From the NCBI GenBank assembly GCA_910586425.1, contig CAJUHL010000027.1:1-21788 (forward strand): a stretch of 21,788 nucleotides of DNA, given 5' to 3'. The position numbers and the translations under genes were made by a program. This document shows positions 12,647 to 21,751 of the stretch, one piece after another. The stretch's first letter is position 1; every line of letters starts with the position of its first letter. The stretch comes from an uncultured Bacilli bacterium. GTDB lineage: Bacteria > Bacillota_I > Bacilli_A > RF39 > UBA660. Below the pieces are notes generated by a model that saw only the letters and a list, made by a program, of their open reading frames with translations, was not told the origin of the DNA and searched no databases.

Positions 12647-14470
12647 ATGAGTAAAATAATAGGAATTGATTTAGGAACAACCAATAGTTGTGTTGCTGTA
12701 CGTGAAGGTGGTGAAACAAAGGTTATCGCCAATGCGGAAGGTAATCGTACGACTCCATCTGTTGTTGCATTTGGAAAAGATGGGGAAATTATCGTAGGTG
12801 TAAAAGCCAAAAACCAAATGATTACCAATCCAGAAGTCATTTATTCCGTTAAAAGATTGATGGGAACCAATGAAAAAGTACATGCGAATGGAAAAGATTA
12901 TACACCACAAGAAGTATCCGCAATGATTTTAAGTGACTTAAAGAAAACAGCTGAAGCTTATTTAGGAGAAAATGTAAATAAAGCAGTTATTACCGTACCC
13001 GCATATTTCAATGATGCACAAAGACAAGCAACCAAAGATGCTGGAAAAATTGCTGGATTAGAAGTAGAACGAATTATCAATGAACCAACCGCTGCTGCTT
13101 TAGCATATGGTATGGAACAAGATAAAAATGAAAAGATTCTTGTATATGATTTAGGTGGAGGTACATTCGATGTTTCTATCCTAGAACTTGGAGATGGCGT
13201 TTATGAAGTATTATCTACCAGTGGAAATAACCATTTAGGTGGAGATGACTTTGATGAGAGGGTAATGGATTACTTAGTCAGTGAATTTAAAAAGGAAAAT
13301 GGAATTGACTTAACAAATGATAAAATGGCAATGCAAAGAGTCAAAGATGCAGCGGAAAAAGCCAAGAAAGATTTATCTGGAATGTCTTCAACAGAAGTTT
13401 CTATTCCATTTATTACCCAAAGTGAAAATGGACCTATCCATTTATCTGTCACATTAACCAAAGCAAAATTTGAAGAATTGGTAGATGATTTATTAACTTC
13501 TACATTAGAACCAGTTCGTAATGCTTTAAAAGATGCGAACTTAACCAAAAATGACATTGATAAAGTTTTATTGGTTGGAGGATCTACACGTATTCCAAAA
13601 GTAGTTGATTTAATCAAACAAGAACTTGGAAAAGAACCTTCTAAAGGTGTAAACCCAGATGAAGTAGTTGCGATGGGAGCTGCTATTCAAGGTGGTGTCT
13701 TAACAGGAGAAGTGGAAGATATTGTCTTGCTAGATGTAACACCACTTTCTTTAGGAATTGAAACTATGGGGAATGTGATGACAGTACTAATTCCAAGAAA
13801 TACAACAATCCCTACGAGTAAATCACAAGTATTCTCAACCGCTGCGGATAATCAACCTGCTGTAGACATTCATGTATTACAAGGAGAGCGTCCAATGGCT
13901 GCCGATAACAAAACACTTGGAAGATTCCAATTAACAAACATTCCAGCAGCCCCAAGAGGTGTACCACAAATTGAAGTTACTTTTGATATTGATGCGAATG
14001 GTATTGTAAATGTAAAAGCCAAAGATTTAGGAACCAACAAAGAACAATCAATTACCATTACTTCATCTACATCCTTAACCGATGAAGAAATTGAAAAAAT
14101 GGTCAAAGAAGCCGAAGCCAACAAAGAAGCCGATGAAAAAAGAAAAGCAGAAGCAGAGGCACGTAATGAAGCAGAACAACTTGTCTTCCAAACTGAAAAA
14201 TCCATCAAAGATTTAGGAGATAAAATCAGTAAAGAAGATAAAGAAAAAGCAGAAAATGAAATCAAAGAATTAAAAGAGGCTTTGGAAAAAGACAATTTAG
14301 AAGACATCAAAACGAAAAAAGAAAAATTACAAGAAACAGCTATGGCTTTTGCTACTAAAATTTATGAAGAAGCTGCAAAAGCTGCTCAAGAAAATCAAGG
14401 AAATGAATCTACAGAATCAGATAATAAAAAAAGCGATGATGTAATTGATGCTGAATTTGAAGAAAAATAA
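12647..14470 (+). CDS. dnaK: Molecular chaperone DnaK (Hsp70)
   Basis: DnaK folds and protects proteins in an ATP cycle driven by DnaJ and reset by GrpE. The 607-residue product shows the Hsp70 signatures [12 protein letters not shown] (about residues 6-17), [12 protein letters not shown] (near 170) and [13 protein letters not shown] (near 310), the substrate domain from about 365 and a helical lid with a Lys/Glu-rich tail ending [11 protein letters not shown], the usual bacterial type of end. Length is normal. GGAAAGGTGAA precedes the ATG. Transcribed with hrcA and grpE under CIRCE control. Confidence 0.98.
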   Translation: MSKIIGIDLGTTNSCVAVREGGETKVIANAEGNRTTPSVVAFGKDGEIIVGVKAKNQMITNPEVIYSVKRLMGTNEKVHANGKDYTPQEVSAMILSDLKKTAEAYLGENVNKAVITVPAYFNDAQRQATKDAGKIAGLEVERIINEPTAAALAYGMEQDKNEKILVYDLGGGTFDVSILELGDGVYEVLSTSGNNHLGGDDFDERVMDYLVSEFKKENGIDLTNDKMAMQRVKDAAEKAKKDLSGMSSTEVSIPFITQSENGPIHLSVTLTKAKFEELVDDLLTSTLEPVRNALKDANLTKNDIDKVLLVGGSTRIPKVVDLIKQELGKEPSKGVNPDEVVAMGAAIQGGVLTGEVEDIVLLDVTPLSLGIETMGNVMTVLIPRNTTIPTSKSQVFSTAADNQPAVDIHVLQGERPMAADNKTLGRFQLTNIPAAPRGVPQIEVTFDIDANGIVNVKAKDLGTNKEQSITITSSTSLTDEEIEKMVKEAEANKEADEKRKAEAEARNEAEQLVFQTEKSIKDLGDKISKEDKEKAENEIKELKEALEKDNLEDIKTKKEKLQETAMAFATKIYEEAAKAAQENQGNESTESDNKKSDDVIDAEFEEK

Positions 14471-14476
14471 TGTATG

Positions 14477-14498
14477 AAGTTCTAGGAAACTAGAACTT
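14477..14498 (+). other. Stem-loop between dnaK and pepF
   Basis: AAGTTCTAG (14477-14485) and CTAGAACTT (14490-14498) form a perfect 9-bp stem with a GAAA tetraloop. Only TTT C follows, so it is a poor terminator; an mRNA-stabilising or processing hairpin that adjusts dnaK against pepF-dnaJ levels is more likely. Confidence 0.65.
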
Positions 14499-14529
14499 TC
14501 ATCCTATATAAAAGAAATGGAGAAGAAAA

Positions 14530-16329
14530 GTGGAACAATTGAAACCAAGAAGTGAGATAGATACAAAGTATAAATGGGATTTAACGGCGATTTATCAAAA
14601 TGAAACAGAAGTTTTAAAAGCACTAAAAGAAGTAGAAAAACAAACCAAAATGTTACTTTCTTATCAGGGAAAAATAATGCAAGATAGTGCAACTTTATAT
14701 GAATTTTACCAATTACATGATCAACTATCTTGTTTACTAGAAAAAGTGGGAATTTATGTACTTTTATATTTAGATGAAGATACTACCAATGCAGATGCTC
14801 AATCACTCAAAATGAAAGTGATGCATGTATTAGAACGTGTTGGTGAACAAACTTCTTTTATTGGACCTGAAATGTTAAAAACACCATTTTCTGTGGTGGA
14901 AGAGTATATCAAAGAAAATGCCAATTTAGAAACTTATCGCTTTGATTTGGAAAAAATATATCGTTTTCAAAAATATACATTGACCGAAAAAGAAGAAGAA
15001 ATTATCTCCATGGCATCTGGTGCACTTGCAACACCAGATGAAGTATTTACCCATCTAGACAATACAGATATCCATTACGGCAATATCATCGATGCTAATG
15101 GAATAGAAGTAGAATTAACCAATGAAAATTATAGTGTTTATATCGAAAGTAAAGATAGAAATGTTCGTAAAAATGCGTTTGAAACATTATATCATTACTG
15201 GGAAAGTATCAAAAATACAGTAGCCGCAACTTTAAAAGGACAAATCAAAGCGACTTTATTTCAAAGTAAAGTACATCATTATGAGAGTTCTTTGGAAGCC
15301 AGTTTATATGACGATAATATTAGTCTTTCTGTGTATCACAACTTAATTGATACTGTTCATAAAAATTTAGATAAAATGTATGATTTTATGGCATTCAAAA
15401 AACGTATTTTAGGTTTAGATGAACTACATATGTACGATATTTATGTCGATTTGGTAAAAGAAGATCATAAAACCTATTCATACGAAGAAGCGAAGACAAT
15501 TATTTTAGAAGCATTGAAACCACTTGGTGAAACATATGTATCCGATTTAAAAAAAGGATTAGAAAATGGATGGGTAGATGTTTATCCCACTAAAAATAAA
15601 AAATCAGGAGCTTACTGTACTGCTAGCTATGGGACCCATCCTTATGTCCTTTTGAATTATTATGGAACGATAGGATCAGTAAGTACAGCAGCCCATGAAT
15701 TGGGGCACGCAATGCATTACTATTATTCCATCAAACATCAACCTTCTGTATATTATTCTTATCCTATTTTTTCAGCGGAAATTGCTTCAACTGTCAATGA
15801 AGTATTGCTCAATGAATATATGTACCAACATGCTGAAAGCAAAAATGAAAAGATTGTGATTTTAACGAAATTTTTATCCAATATTCGATCAACAATTTAC
15901 CGCCAAACAATGTTTGCAGAATTTGAAATGTTGATGCATGAAAAAGAGGCCAAAGGAATTCCACTGACTGAAAAAGAATTTAGCAGTACATATTATGAAT
16001 TAAATCGTCTATACTATGGCGAGAATGTAGTAAGTGATGATTTGATTCGATATGAATGGGAGCGAATACCACACTTTTATAGTCCTTTTTATGTATATAA
16101 ATATGCAACAGGGTTATCTGCAGCTTTGGCCATCGCAACCAAAATTCTAGCAGGTGATGCTGGTGTACGGGATAAGTATATTCAATTTTTATCGAGTGGG
16201 GATTCCAATTATCCACTAGAACTATTGAAAGAGGTAGGTGTCGATATGACAACACCTGCTCCAATTGAAGACGCATTGCATTTATTTGATACAAAATTAC
16301 AAGAGTTAAAAGCATTGTGTGAAGTATAG
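14530..16329 (+). CDS. pepF: Oligoendopeptidase F (M3 metallopeptidase)
   Basis: PepF is a cytoplasmic zinc peptidase that cuts short peptides. The 599-residue product has the usual length, the N-terminal helical domain (KYKWDLTAIYQNETEV at about 12-27) and the zinc motif HELGH with His389, Glu390 and His393; the third ligand should lie in SAEIASTVNEVLL around Glu417. The C-terminal part FYVYKYATGLSAALAIATKIL is typical. The start is GTG 14530 after GGAG (14519-14522). It sits between dnaK and dnaJ, where in Bacillus the two chaperone genes are adjacent, so it is probably co-transcribed with the heat-shock operon and may clear peptides during stress; that role is inference. Confidence 0.95.
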   Translation: MEQLKPRSEIDTKYKWDLTAIYQNETEVLKALKEVEKQTKMLLSYQGKIMQDSATLYEFYQLHDQLSCLLEKVGIYVLLYLDEDTTNADAQSLKMKVMHVLERVGEQTSFIGPEMLKTPFSVVEEYIKENANLETYRFDLEKIYRFQKYTLTEKEEEIISMASGALATPDEVFTHLDNTDIHYGNIIDANGIEVELTNENYSVYIESKDRNVRKNAFETLYHYWESIKNTVAATLKGQIKATLFQSKVHHYESSLEASLYDDNISLSVYHNLIDTVHKNLDKMYDFMAFKKRILGLDELHMYDIYVDLVKEDHKTYSYEEAKTIILEALKPLGETYVSDLKKGLENGWVDVYPTKNKKSGAYCTASYGTHPYVLLNYYGTIGSVSTAAHELGHAMHYYYSIKHQPSVYYSYPIFSAEIASTVNEVLLNEYMYQHAESKNEKIVILTKFLSNIRSTIYRQTMFAEFEMLMHEKEAKGIPLTEKEFSSTYYELNRLYYGENVVSDDLIRYEWERIPHFYSPFYVYKYATGLSAALAIATKILAGDAGVRDKYIQFLSSGDSNYPLELLKEVGVDMTTPAPIEDALHLFDTKLQELKALCEV

Positions 16330-16353
16330 ACAATTAGAGAGGAAGTATGTGTT

Positions 16354-17451
16354 ATGAATAAAAGAGATTATTATGAGGTACTAGGCGTCAGTAAAAATGC
16401 GACCGATGCCGAAATTAAAAGTGCCTTTAGAACGTTAGCCAAAAAATACCATCCAGATGTTTCCAAAGAACCAGATGCAGCGGAAAAATTCAAAGAGGCA
16501 CAAGAAGCATATGCTGTATTATCGGATGCAGAAAAAAGACGTCAATATGATCAATTTGGACATGCGGCCTTTGATCAAATGGGTGGCGGCGCTGGTGGAT
16601 TTGATTTTTCTGGATTTGATTTCTCTGATATTTTTGGAGACTTATTTGGAAGTGGCTTTGGTTTTGGCGGTAGTAGGTCTTCTACACGTGCAAGACAGGG
16701 ACAAGATACTTTACTACGCATGGATTTGACATTTGAAGAAGCTGTGTTTGGTTGTAAAAAAGAAGTGGAACTTAATATTCAAGAAAATTGTGATACTTGC
16801 CATGGAAAAGGTGGATTTGAAGAAGAAACTTGTGCTACTTGTAAAGGTAGTGGCCAAATGACTTCTGAACAAAGAACCTTATTTGGAACCTTTATGACCA
16901 AAACCACTTGTGCTACTTGTGGGGGAAAAGGTCGTACTTATAAAACAAAATGTGCTACTTGTAAAGGTAGTGGAAAAGTAAGAACCCATAAAGTTAAGGA
17001 AGTTAAAATTCCTGCTGGTGTTGATACAGGCAATCGGCTACGTTTAGCGGGTGCTGGGGAAGCTGGGTACAATGGAGGTCCTAATGGGGACGTTTATATT
17101 GAATTTAGGGTAAAAGAGCATCCATTATATGAAAGGGATGACAACGATATTTACTTAAAATTACCAATCACCATTACGGATGCTGTATTAGGAACTAAAA
17201 AAGATGTTCCTACATTATATGGCACGATTAAATTAGCCATCCCAGCTGGAAGTTCCAGTGGCGATAAACATCGTTTAAAAGGGAAAGGAATTGAAGATGT
17301 TCAAACTGGCAGAAAAGGGGATATGTATGTAATTTTAGATATTCATGTTCCTAAAAAAATATCGAAAGAACAGAAAAAACTATTTGATGAACTTTCTCAT
17401 ACCAAACTAGATGATAGCAGTGATTTTGAAAAAATTGAAAAATATTTATAA
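16354..17451 (+). CDS. dnaJ: Co-chaperone DnaJ (Hsp40)
   Basis: DnaJ delivers substrates to DnaK and stimulates its ATPase. The 365-residue product is a full type I DnaJ: J domain (about 1-70) with His33-Pro34-Asp35, a Gly/Phe-rich linker (about 75-110), a zinc domain with four CxxCxGxG repeats ([32 protein letters not shown]) and the C-terminal substrate domains with [31 protein letters not shown] precedes the ATG at 16354; an ATG at 16346 in another frame ends after four codons. Last gene of the heat-shock operon, ended by the terminator at 17487. Confidence 0.97.
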   Translation: MNKRDYYEVLGVSKNATDAEIKSAFRTLAKKYHPDVSKEPDAAEKFKEAQEAYAVLSDAEKRRQYDQFGHAAFDQMGGGAGGFDFSGFDFSDIFGDLFGSGFGFGGSRSSTRARQGQDTLLRMDLTFEEAVFGCKKEVELNIQENCDTCHGKGGFEEETCATCKGSGQMTSEQRTLFGTFMTKTTCATCGGKGRTYKTKCATCKGSGKVRTHKVKEVKIPAGVDTGNRLRLAGAGEAGYNGGPNGDVYIEFRVKEHPLYERDDNDIYLKLPITITDAVLGTKKDVPTLYGTIKLAIPAGSSSGDKHRLKGKGIEDVQTGRKGDMYVILDIHVPKKISKEQKKLFDELSHTKLDDSSDFEKIEKYL

Positions 17452-17486
17452 GAATAATATCAAAATAAATGTATCATATTTAAAAT

Positions 17487-17514
17487 AAATCCCATTACAA
17501 GATAGTGGGATTTT
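17487..17514 (+). terminator. Terminator of the heat-shock operon
   Basis: AAATCCCATTA (17487-17497) pairs with TAGTGGGATTT (17503-17513), with one G-U and a 5-nt loop, ending in TTTT. Confidence 0.85.
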
Positions 17515-17545
17515 ATAATAGCTATAATTTATCCAAAAGAAAGAA

Positions 17546-17574
17546 TTGCTGTTTTTCTAATCTTATGTTATTAT
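17546..17574 (+). promoter_or_regulatory. Promoter of miaB
   Basis: TTGCTG (17546-17551), 17 bp, TATTAT (17569-17574), with an extended -10 TG at 17566-17567. The transcript would start about 17 nt before the miaB ATG. Confidence 0.65.
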
Positions 17575-17597
17575 TTTATAGGAAATGAAGTGATAGA

Positions 17598-19019
17598 ATG
17601 CAAATACCAAATTATAAGGAAGCAAAAAAAAGAAGTAAAGAAGATGTATTAATCAAAACAAAAGAATATATTATAAAAGAAGAGTTAAAAACACTTGGTT
17701 CTGGTAAAAAATATTTTATTAAAACTTATGGATGTCAAATGAATGAACATGATGGCGAAAATATCAAAGCCATATTAGAAGATATGGACTTCCAAGAATG
17801 TGATATTATGGAAGATGCGGATGTGATTTTACTCAACACATGTGCCATCAGGGAAAATGCCCATAATAAAGTATTTGGATATCTTGGTAGAGTAAAACAT
17901 TTGAAAGAAACCAAACCAGATATCATTGCAGGACTTTGTGGTTGTATGGCACAAGAAGAAGTCGTGGTTCAAGAAATTATGAAAAAACATAAGTATTTAG
18001 ACTTTGTTTTTGGGACTCATAATATCCATGAATTACCTGTTATTCTAAACCATACCATTGAAACAAAATTACAACAAATTCAAGTATACAGTAAAGAGGG
18101 GGATATGATTGAAAATATTCCTGTCAAAAGAGAATCGCGTTATAAGGCATGGGTCAATATTATGTATGGATGTGATAAGTTTTGTACTTATTGTATTGTT
18201 CCTTATACAAGGGGGAAACAAAGAAGTAGAAAACGCGAAGCCATTTTAAAAGAAGTAGAAGCATTGTATCATAATGGATATCAGGAAGTAACATTGTTAG
18301 GCCAAAATGTCAATGCATATGGAAAAGATTTACAGGAAGATTATAAAATGGAGAATTTACTAGAGGATGTTGCCAAAATTGGAATTCCTAGAGTCCGTTT
18401 TGTCACAAGTCATCCTTGGGATTTTACCGATGAAATGATTGATGTGATTGCTGCATATGATAATATTATGCCTTATATTCATTTGCCACTACAGTCTGGC
18501 TCTTCTCGCATTTTGAAACTTATGGGAAGAAGATATACCAAGGAAAGTTATCTAGAACTTGCTTATAAAATCAAACAAAAAATCCCAAATTGTGCCCTAA
18601 CAACAGATATCATTGTCGGTTTTCCAAATGAAACAGAAGAAGACTTTCAAGAGACTTTAGAGGTAGTCAATGCATTGCAATATGATTCTGCTTTTACTTT
18701 TATTTTTTCACCAAGAGTAGGAACACCAGCAGCCCAAATGGAGGATCATATTGCCCCTGCTGTTAAAGAAGAACGCTTGCAAAGACTAAATGAGCTTGTG
18801 AATCAATATGCACTTGAAAAAAATCAGTCTTACTTAAACCAAACGGTACCTGTATTATTAGAAGGCATCAGTGAAAAAAATGAAAGAATGTTAATGGGGT
18901 ATACCGATACCATGAAACTGGTCAATGTCAAAGCAGATGAAAAGTATATTGGAAAAATTGTCAATGTAAAAATCACAGATGTGAAGACATGGAGTATGGA
19001 TGGGGAAATGGTAGAATAA
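17598..19019 (+). CDS. miaB: tRNA-2-methylthio-N6-isopentenyladenosine37 synthase MiaB
   Basis: MiaB is a radical-SAM enzyme that adds a methylthio group to i6A37 of tRNAs reading UNN codons. The 473-residue product has the N-terminal domain with Cys46 in TYGCQMNEHD and further cysteines in NTCAIRENA and CGCMAQ for the second cluster. The radical-SAM CxxxCxxC is at Cys192, Cys196 and Cys199 (GCDKFCTYC), followed by IVPYTRGKQRSR. A TRAM-like C-terminal domain (from about 405) ends the protein. The stretch before residue 38 is longer than strictly needed, as in other Bacillota MiaB. It is followed at 14 nt by a small unknown gene, not by ricA (ymcA), cotE and mutS as in B. subtilis. Confidence 0.95.
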   Translation: MQIPNYKEAKKRSKEDVLIKTKEYIIKEELKTLGSGKKYFIKTYGCQMNEHDGENIKAILEDMDFQECDIMEDADVILLNTCAIRENAHNKVFGYLGRVKHLKETKPDIIAGLCGCMAQEEVVVQEIMKKHKYLDFVFGTHNIHELPVILNHTIETKLQQIQVYSKEGDMIENIPVKRESRYKAWVNIMYGCDKFCTYCIVPYTRGKQRSRKREAILKEVEALYHNGYQEVTLLGQNVNAYGKDLQEDYKMENLLEDVAKIGIPRVRFVTSHPWDFTDEMIDVIAAYDNIMPYIHLPLQSGSSRILKLMGRRYTKESYLELAYKIKQKIPNCALTTDIIVGFPNETEEDFQETLEVVNALQYDSAFTFIFSPRVGTPAAQMEDHIAPAVKEERLQRLNELVNQYALEKNQSYLNQTVPVLLEGISEKNERMLMGYTDTMKLVNVKADEKYIGKIVNVKITDVKTWSMDGEMVE

Positions 19020-19033
19020 AATAGGAGGAAAAA

Positions 19034-19426
19034 ATGAAAACAAGAGAACAAGCAAATTATCCCAAATTATTAATGGATGAAAATATTTTTTTAGATATCC
19101 AAGATATAGTAGCTTTTGCAAGAGGTTATGACACCATTGCTTATGTAACAGGTGATGTTTTAACGGAAAAGACTATATTTATATGGAAAGACTTTGAAAG
19201 AAAAATAGATCAAAAACTTTCTTGGTTAGATTTTATGATAGAATGCAAAAGAAAAGAGGACATCAAAAATTGGTTGTATCTTAGTAAAGATTTATTACTA
19301 ATCGGTCAAATGCAACAAACTGGTTTTGATAGTTGTTTTATTAGTACACCTACCAACAACACAATTGATATCTTTCCAAAACATGAAATTAGGCGAGTAG
19401 AAGACATCGCAAAAATTTTAAAATAA
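19034..19426 (+). CDS. Unknown 130-residue protein, perhaps HAD-like at the C-terminus
   Basis: I do not recognise it with confidence. It is soluble and lacks cysteine motifs. The order ALLL-type helix, then QMQQTGFDSCFISTPTNNTIDIFPKHEIRRVEDIAKIL (about residues 92-129), recalls the end of HAD-superfamily hydrolases, where an NAG(M/I)DT(V/C) turn is followed by PxYEIxxLxEL; the N-terminal DxD nucleophile motif and the Rossmann core are not visible. It may be a degenerate HAD fragment or an unrelated family. AGGAGG precedes the ATG and the gap to miaB is 14 nt, so the two are co-transcribed. It is not RicA, the usual miaB neighbour. Confidence 0.65.
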   Translation: MKTREQANYPKLLMDENIFLDIQDIVAFARGYDTIAYVTGDVLTEKTIFIWKDFERKIDQKLSWLDFMIECKRKEDIKNWLYLSKDLLLIGQMQQTGFDSCFISTPTNNTIDIFPKHEIRRVEDIAKILK

Positions 19427-19491
19427 TATTTATGGCTCTTTATTTCATGAATGCAAATAAAATAATTTTATAGATTGAAAGTTTAGAAATC

Positions 19492-19511
19492 ACTGCAGAA
19501 ATGCAGTTTTT
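19492..19511 (+). terminator. Terminator after the miaB unit
   Basis: ACTGCA (19492-19497) pairs with TGCAGT (19502-19507) around a GAAA loop, followed by T6. Confidence 0.75.
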
Positions 19512-19662
19512 TATTGTAATTTACTATGTAGAATCGCATTTGTTTTTCTAAAATTTTGTTTCAACTGTCATTCAGACAAAATAACCTTGAAAAAATATAC
19601 AAAACCGATCTTTTTTAAATGAATATTGAAAAGCAGAATATGATTTTAAAAACACAAAAATA

Positions 19663-19671
19663 TGTTATAAT
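19663..19671 (+). promoter_or_regulatory. Extended -10 promoter of mutL
   Basis: TG-T-TATAAT at 19663-19671 is a perfect extended -10; no good -35 lies 17 bp upstream (ATTTTA). The start would be near 19678, on the GGTGAA Shine-Dalgarno, about 10 nt before the ATG. Confidence 0.6.
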
Positions 19672-19687
19672 GAATATGGTGAAACAT

Positions 19688-21463
19688 ATGGCAAAAATAA
19701 AAGTAATGGATGAATTACTTGCCAATAAAATCGCTGCTGGAGAAGTAGTAGAAAGATGTGCAAGTGTCGTCAAAGAATTGGTAGAAAATAGCATTGATGC
19801 AGGTAGTTGTGAGATCAAAATTGACTTATTAGAGGCAGGTACAGTCCAAATCAAAGTAACCGATAACGGAAGTGGAATGGATAAAGAGGATGCCATTATG
19901 GCATTTGGAAGACATGCTACTAGCAAATTAAAAGAAGAAGATGATTTATTTCATATTACAACGTTGGGATTCCGAGGAGAAGCCTTGGCAAGTATTGCAA
20001 GTGTCAGTAAAGTAAATTTAAAGACTTGTATCAAGGACATTGGAACTGAAGTGGTGATTCATGGAGGAAAAATGATATCGGTAGAACCATGTGAAGCAAG
20101 AGTTGGTACTATTATGACCATTGATAGTTTATTTTACAATACACCAGCCCGTTTAAAACACATGAAAAGCTTATATACGGAATTAGCAAGCATTACTGAT
20201 TATGTCAATAAAATTGCATTATCGCATCCTGAAATTAAATTTATATTAACCAATAACCATACCATGTTATTAAATACAGATGGAAGTGACAATCTATTAA
20301 AAACGATTTCTGCAGTTTATGGAATGGATATTGTTAGAAAAATGGTAGAAGTCAGTATAGAAGATACAGACTATACCATTACTGGGTATATGTCATTACC
20401 AGAAATTCATCGTTCTAGTCGCAACGGCATGGTTACAATTGTCAATGGGCGTGTGGTTCGTAATATGGATTTAAATCGTGTAATCAATGATAGCTATCAC
20501 TCTTATAAACCAGATAATCGTTATCCAATTGTTGTATTTAATATAGAAGTAGATCCTACATTAGTAGATGTAAATGTGCATCCAACTAAAATGGATATTA
20601 AATTTTCAAAAATGGAAGAATTGCAGACATTAATCACTCAAATGATTGAAAAACAATTGAAAAGTCGTTCTCTAATTCCACATATAGAAGTAGACAAAAC
20701 ACCTAAAGAAACACCAGTTTATCAGGAACTTACTTTGGATTTAAACCGAGTGGCTGAAACAGAAGATTATATTGTGATTGAAGATAATGTGAAGGAAGAT
20801 TCTCCATTATTTGAAATGAAAGAAAGCAAGGAAACAATTGGGGAAGAAAAAGTAGTCAATCACTTGCCAGAATTATATCCAGTTGGTCTTGTACATGGAA
20901 CTTATATAATATGTCAAAATGAAAAAGGAATGTATATGATTGATCAACATGCTGCGAAAGAAAGAATCAATTATGAAACATTTAAAAAAAGATTAGGAAA
21001 TCCTAGTAATGATAGTACTCCATTATTATTTCCTATGACCTTTGAATTTTCCAATAATGATTTTATTGTATTAAAAGAGAATTTTGACATTTTAAAAACT
21101 ATGAATTTTGAAGTAGAAGAATTTGGTTTGAATTCCATTATTGTAAAAAGTCATCCAACATGGCTTCCAAAAGGATATGAAAAAGACGCAACTTTTAAAA
21201 TTATGGAAACTTTATTGGAAGTGGAAAAAGATTTTTCCATTGAAAAATTTAATGAAAAAGTAGCAACCATGATGGCTTGTAAGCTAGCAATCAAGGCAAA
21301 TGAAAATATAACAGAAACAGAAATGGAGCAACTCATTCAAGATTTGAGAAATTGTGAGAATCCATACAATTGTCCTCATGGAAGACCAACTATTATTTTT
21401 TATTCCAATTATGAGTTAGAAAAATTATTCAAAAGAAGCGGTTTTGAATTACCCAAGTGGTAG
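19688..21463 (+). CDS. mutL: DNA mismatch repair protein MutL (endonuclease type)
   Basis: MutL couples mismatch recognition by MutS to strand removal. The 591-residue product begins AKIKVMDELLANKIAAGEVV and has the GHKL ATPase motifs ENSIDAGS, DNGSGMD and GFRGEALASI in the first 100 residues. The C-terminal domain has the nicking-endonuclease signature DQHAAKERINYE (residues 419-430, fitting DQHA-x2-E-x4-E), ACK around Cys531 (usually ACR) and CPHGRPT from Cys562, so it is the nicking type of bacteria lacking MutH. The ATG at 19688 is chosen because the -10 box is at 19666 and GGTGAA at 19678; a longer frame from ATG 19619 would begin upstream of the promoter. mutS is not next to it, and miaA does not follow. 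Confidence 0.96.
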   Translation: MAKIKVMDELLANKIAAGEVVERCASVVKELVENSIDAGSCEIKIDLLEAGTVQIKVTDNGSGMDKEDAIMAFGRHATSKLKEEDDLFHITTLGFRGEALASIASVSKVNLKTCIKDIGTEVVIHGGKMISVEPCEARVGTIMTIDSLFYNTPARLKHMKSLYTELASITDYVNKIALSHPEIKFILTNNHTMLLNTDGSDNLLKTISAVYGMDIVRKMVEVSIEDTDYTITGYMSLPEIHRSSRNGMVTIVNGRVVRNMDLNRVINDSYHSYKPDNRYPIVVFNIEVDPTLVDVNVHPTKMDIKFSKMEELQTLITQMIEKQLKSRSLIPHIEVDKTPKETPVYQELTLDLNRVAETEDYIVIEDNVKEDSPLFEMKESKETIGEEKVVNHLPELYPVGLVHGTYIICQNEKGMYMIDQHAAKERINYETFKKRLGNPSNDSTPLLFPMTFEFSNNDFIVLKENFDILKTMNFEVEEFGLNSIIVKSHPTWLPKGYEKDATFKIMETLLEVEKDFSIEKFNEKVATMMACKLAIKANENITETEMEQLIQDLRNCENPYNCPHGRPTIIFYSNYELEKLFKRSGFELPKW

Positions 21464-21494
21464 TGATAATCCAATTAACAATTTGATAAAAAGG

Positions 21495-21522
21495 TTAACA
21501 AGATAGAAAACTAGCTTATAAT
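21495..21522 (+). promoter_or_regulatory. Promoter downstream of mutL
   Basis: TTAACA (21495-21500), 16 bp, TATAAT (21517-21522). It would transcribe the dyad region at 21562-21630. Confidence 0.55.
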
Positions 21523-21714
21523 AAATACCAAAGAAAAAATAATATAGTTTTTATGATTCAATGGTTGGATAACGCATACATGTATGGCAGAAGAAAGGAT
21601 TCCCTATAAGTCTGATGTTTTAATCAACCAGAAATAATTTTAATATTAATACAAATATAAATTTTCTATCATAAACTAGCATTTTCCTAAACAAAAAATT
21701 TTCAAATCGGAAAC

Positions 21715-21743
21715 TTGCACAAACAAAAAAAATTTAGTATAAT
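21715..21743 (+). promoter_or_regulatory. Promoter of the gene at the right edge
   Basis: TTGCAC (21715-21720), 17 bp, perfect TATAAT (21738-21743). The start is expected near 21750, one or two bases before an ATG. Confidence 0.7.
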
Positions 21744-21751
21744 GTATATAG

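Larger units (their letters stand above)
21464..21751 (+). other. Intergenic region after mutL: no terminator seen, two promoters, one dyad
   Basis: No clear terminator follows mutL. The region contains a promoter (21495-21522), a dyad TGGTTG (21562-21567) / CAACCA (21625-21630) enclosing the 12-bp palindrome CATACATGTATG, and a second promoter (21715-21743). An 18-codon frame at 21553-21609 (MIQWLDNAYMYGRRKDSL) has no Shine-Dalgarno. This arrangement could be a structured leader or small RNA; I match it to no known riboswitch. Confidence 0.45.

Noticed and set aside
13270..14310. Two long minus-strand open frames (115 and 146 codons) inside dnaK
   Set aside because: They lie fully antisense to a highly conserved gene, have Ser/Leu-rich shadow composition and no Shine-Dalgarno or promoter.
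15980..16333. 117-codon minus-strand frame at the end of pepF
   Set aside because: Antisense shadow of conserved coding sequence; no initiation signals.
16457..16729. 90-codon + strand frame in dnaJ
   Set aside because: Out-of-frame shadow of the J and Gly/Phe region, whose in-frame product is unmistakable.
19619..19687. ATG start giving a 23-residue longer MutL
   Set aside because: The extended -10 promoter is inside this stretch, and MutL proteins begin at MAKIKxMDE.
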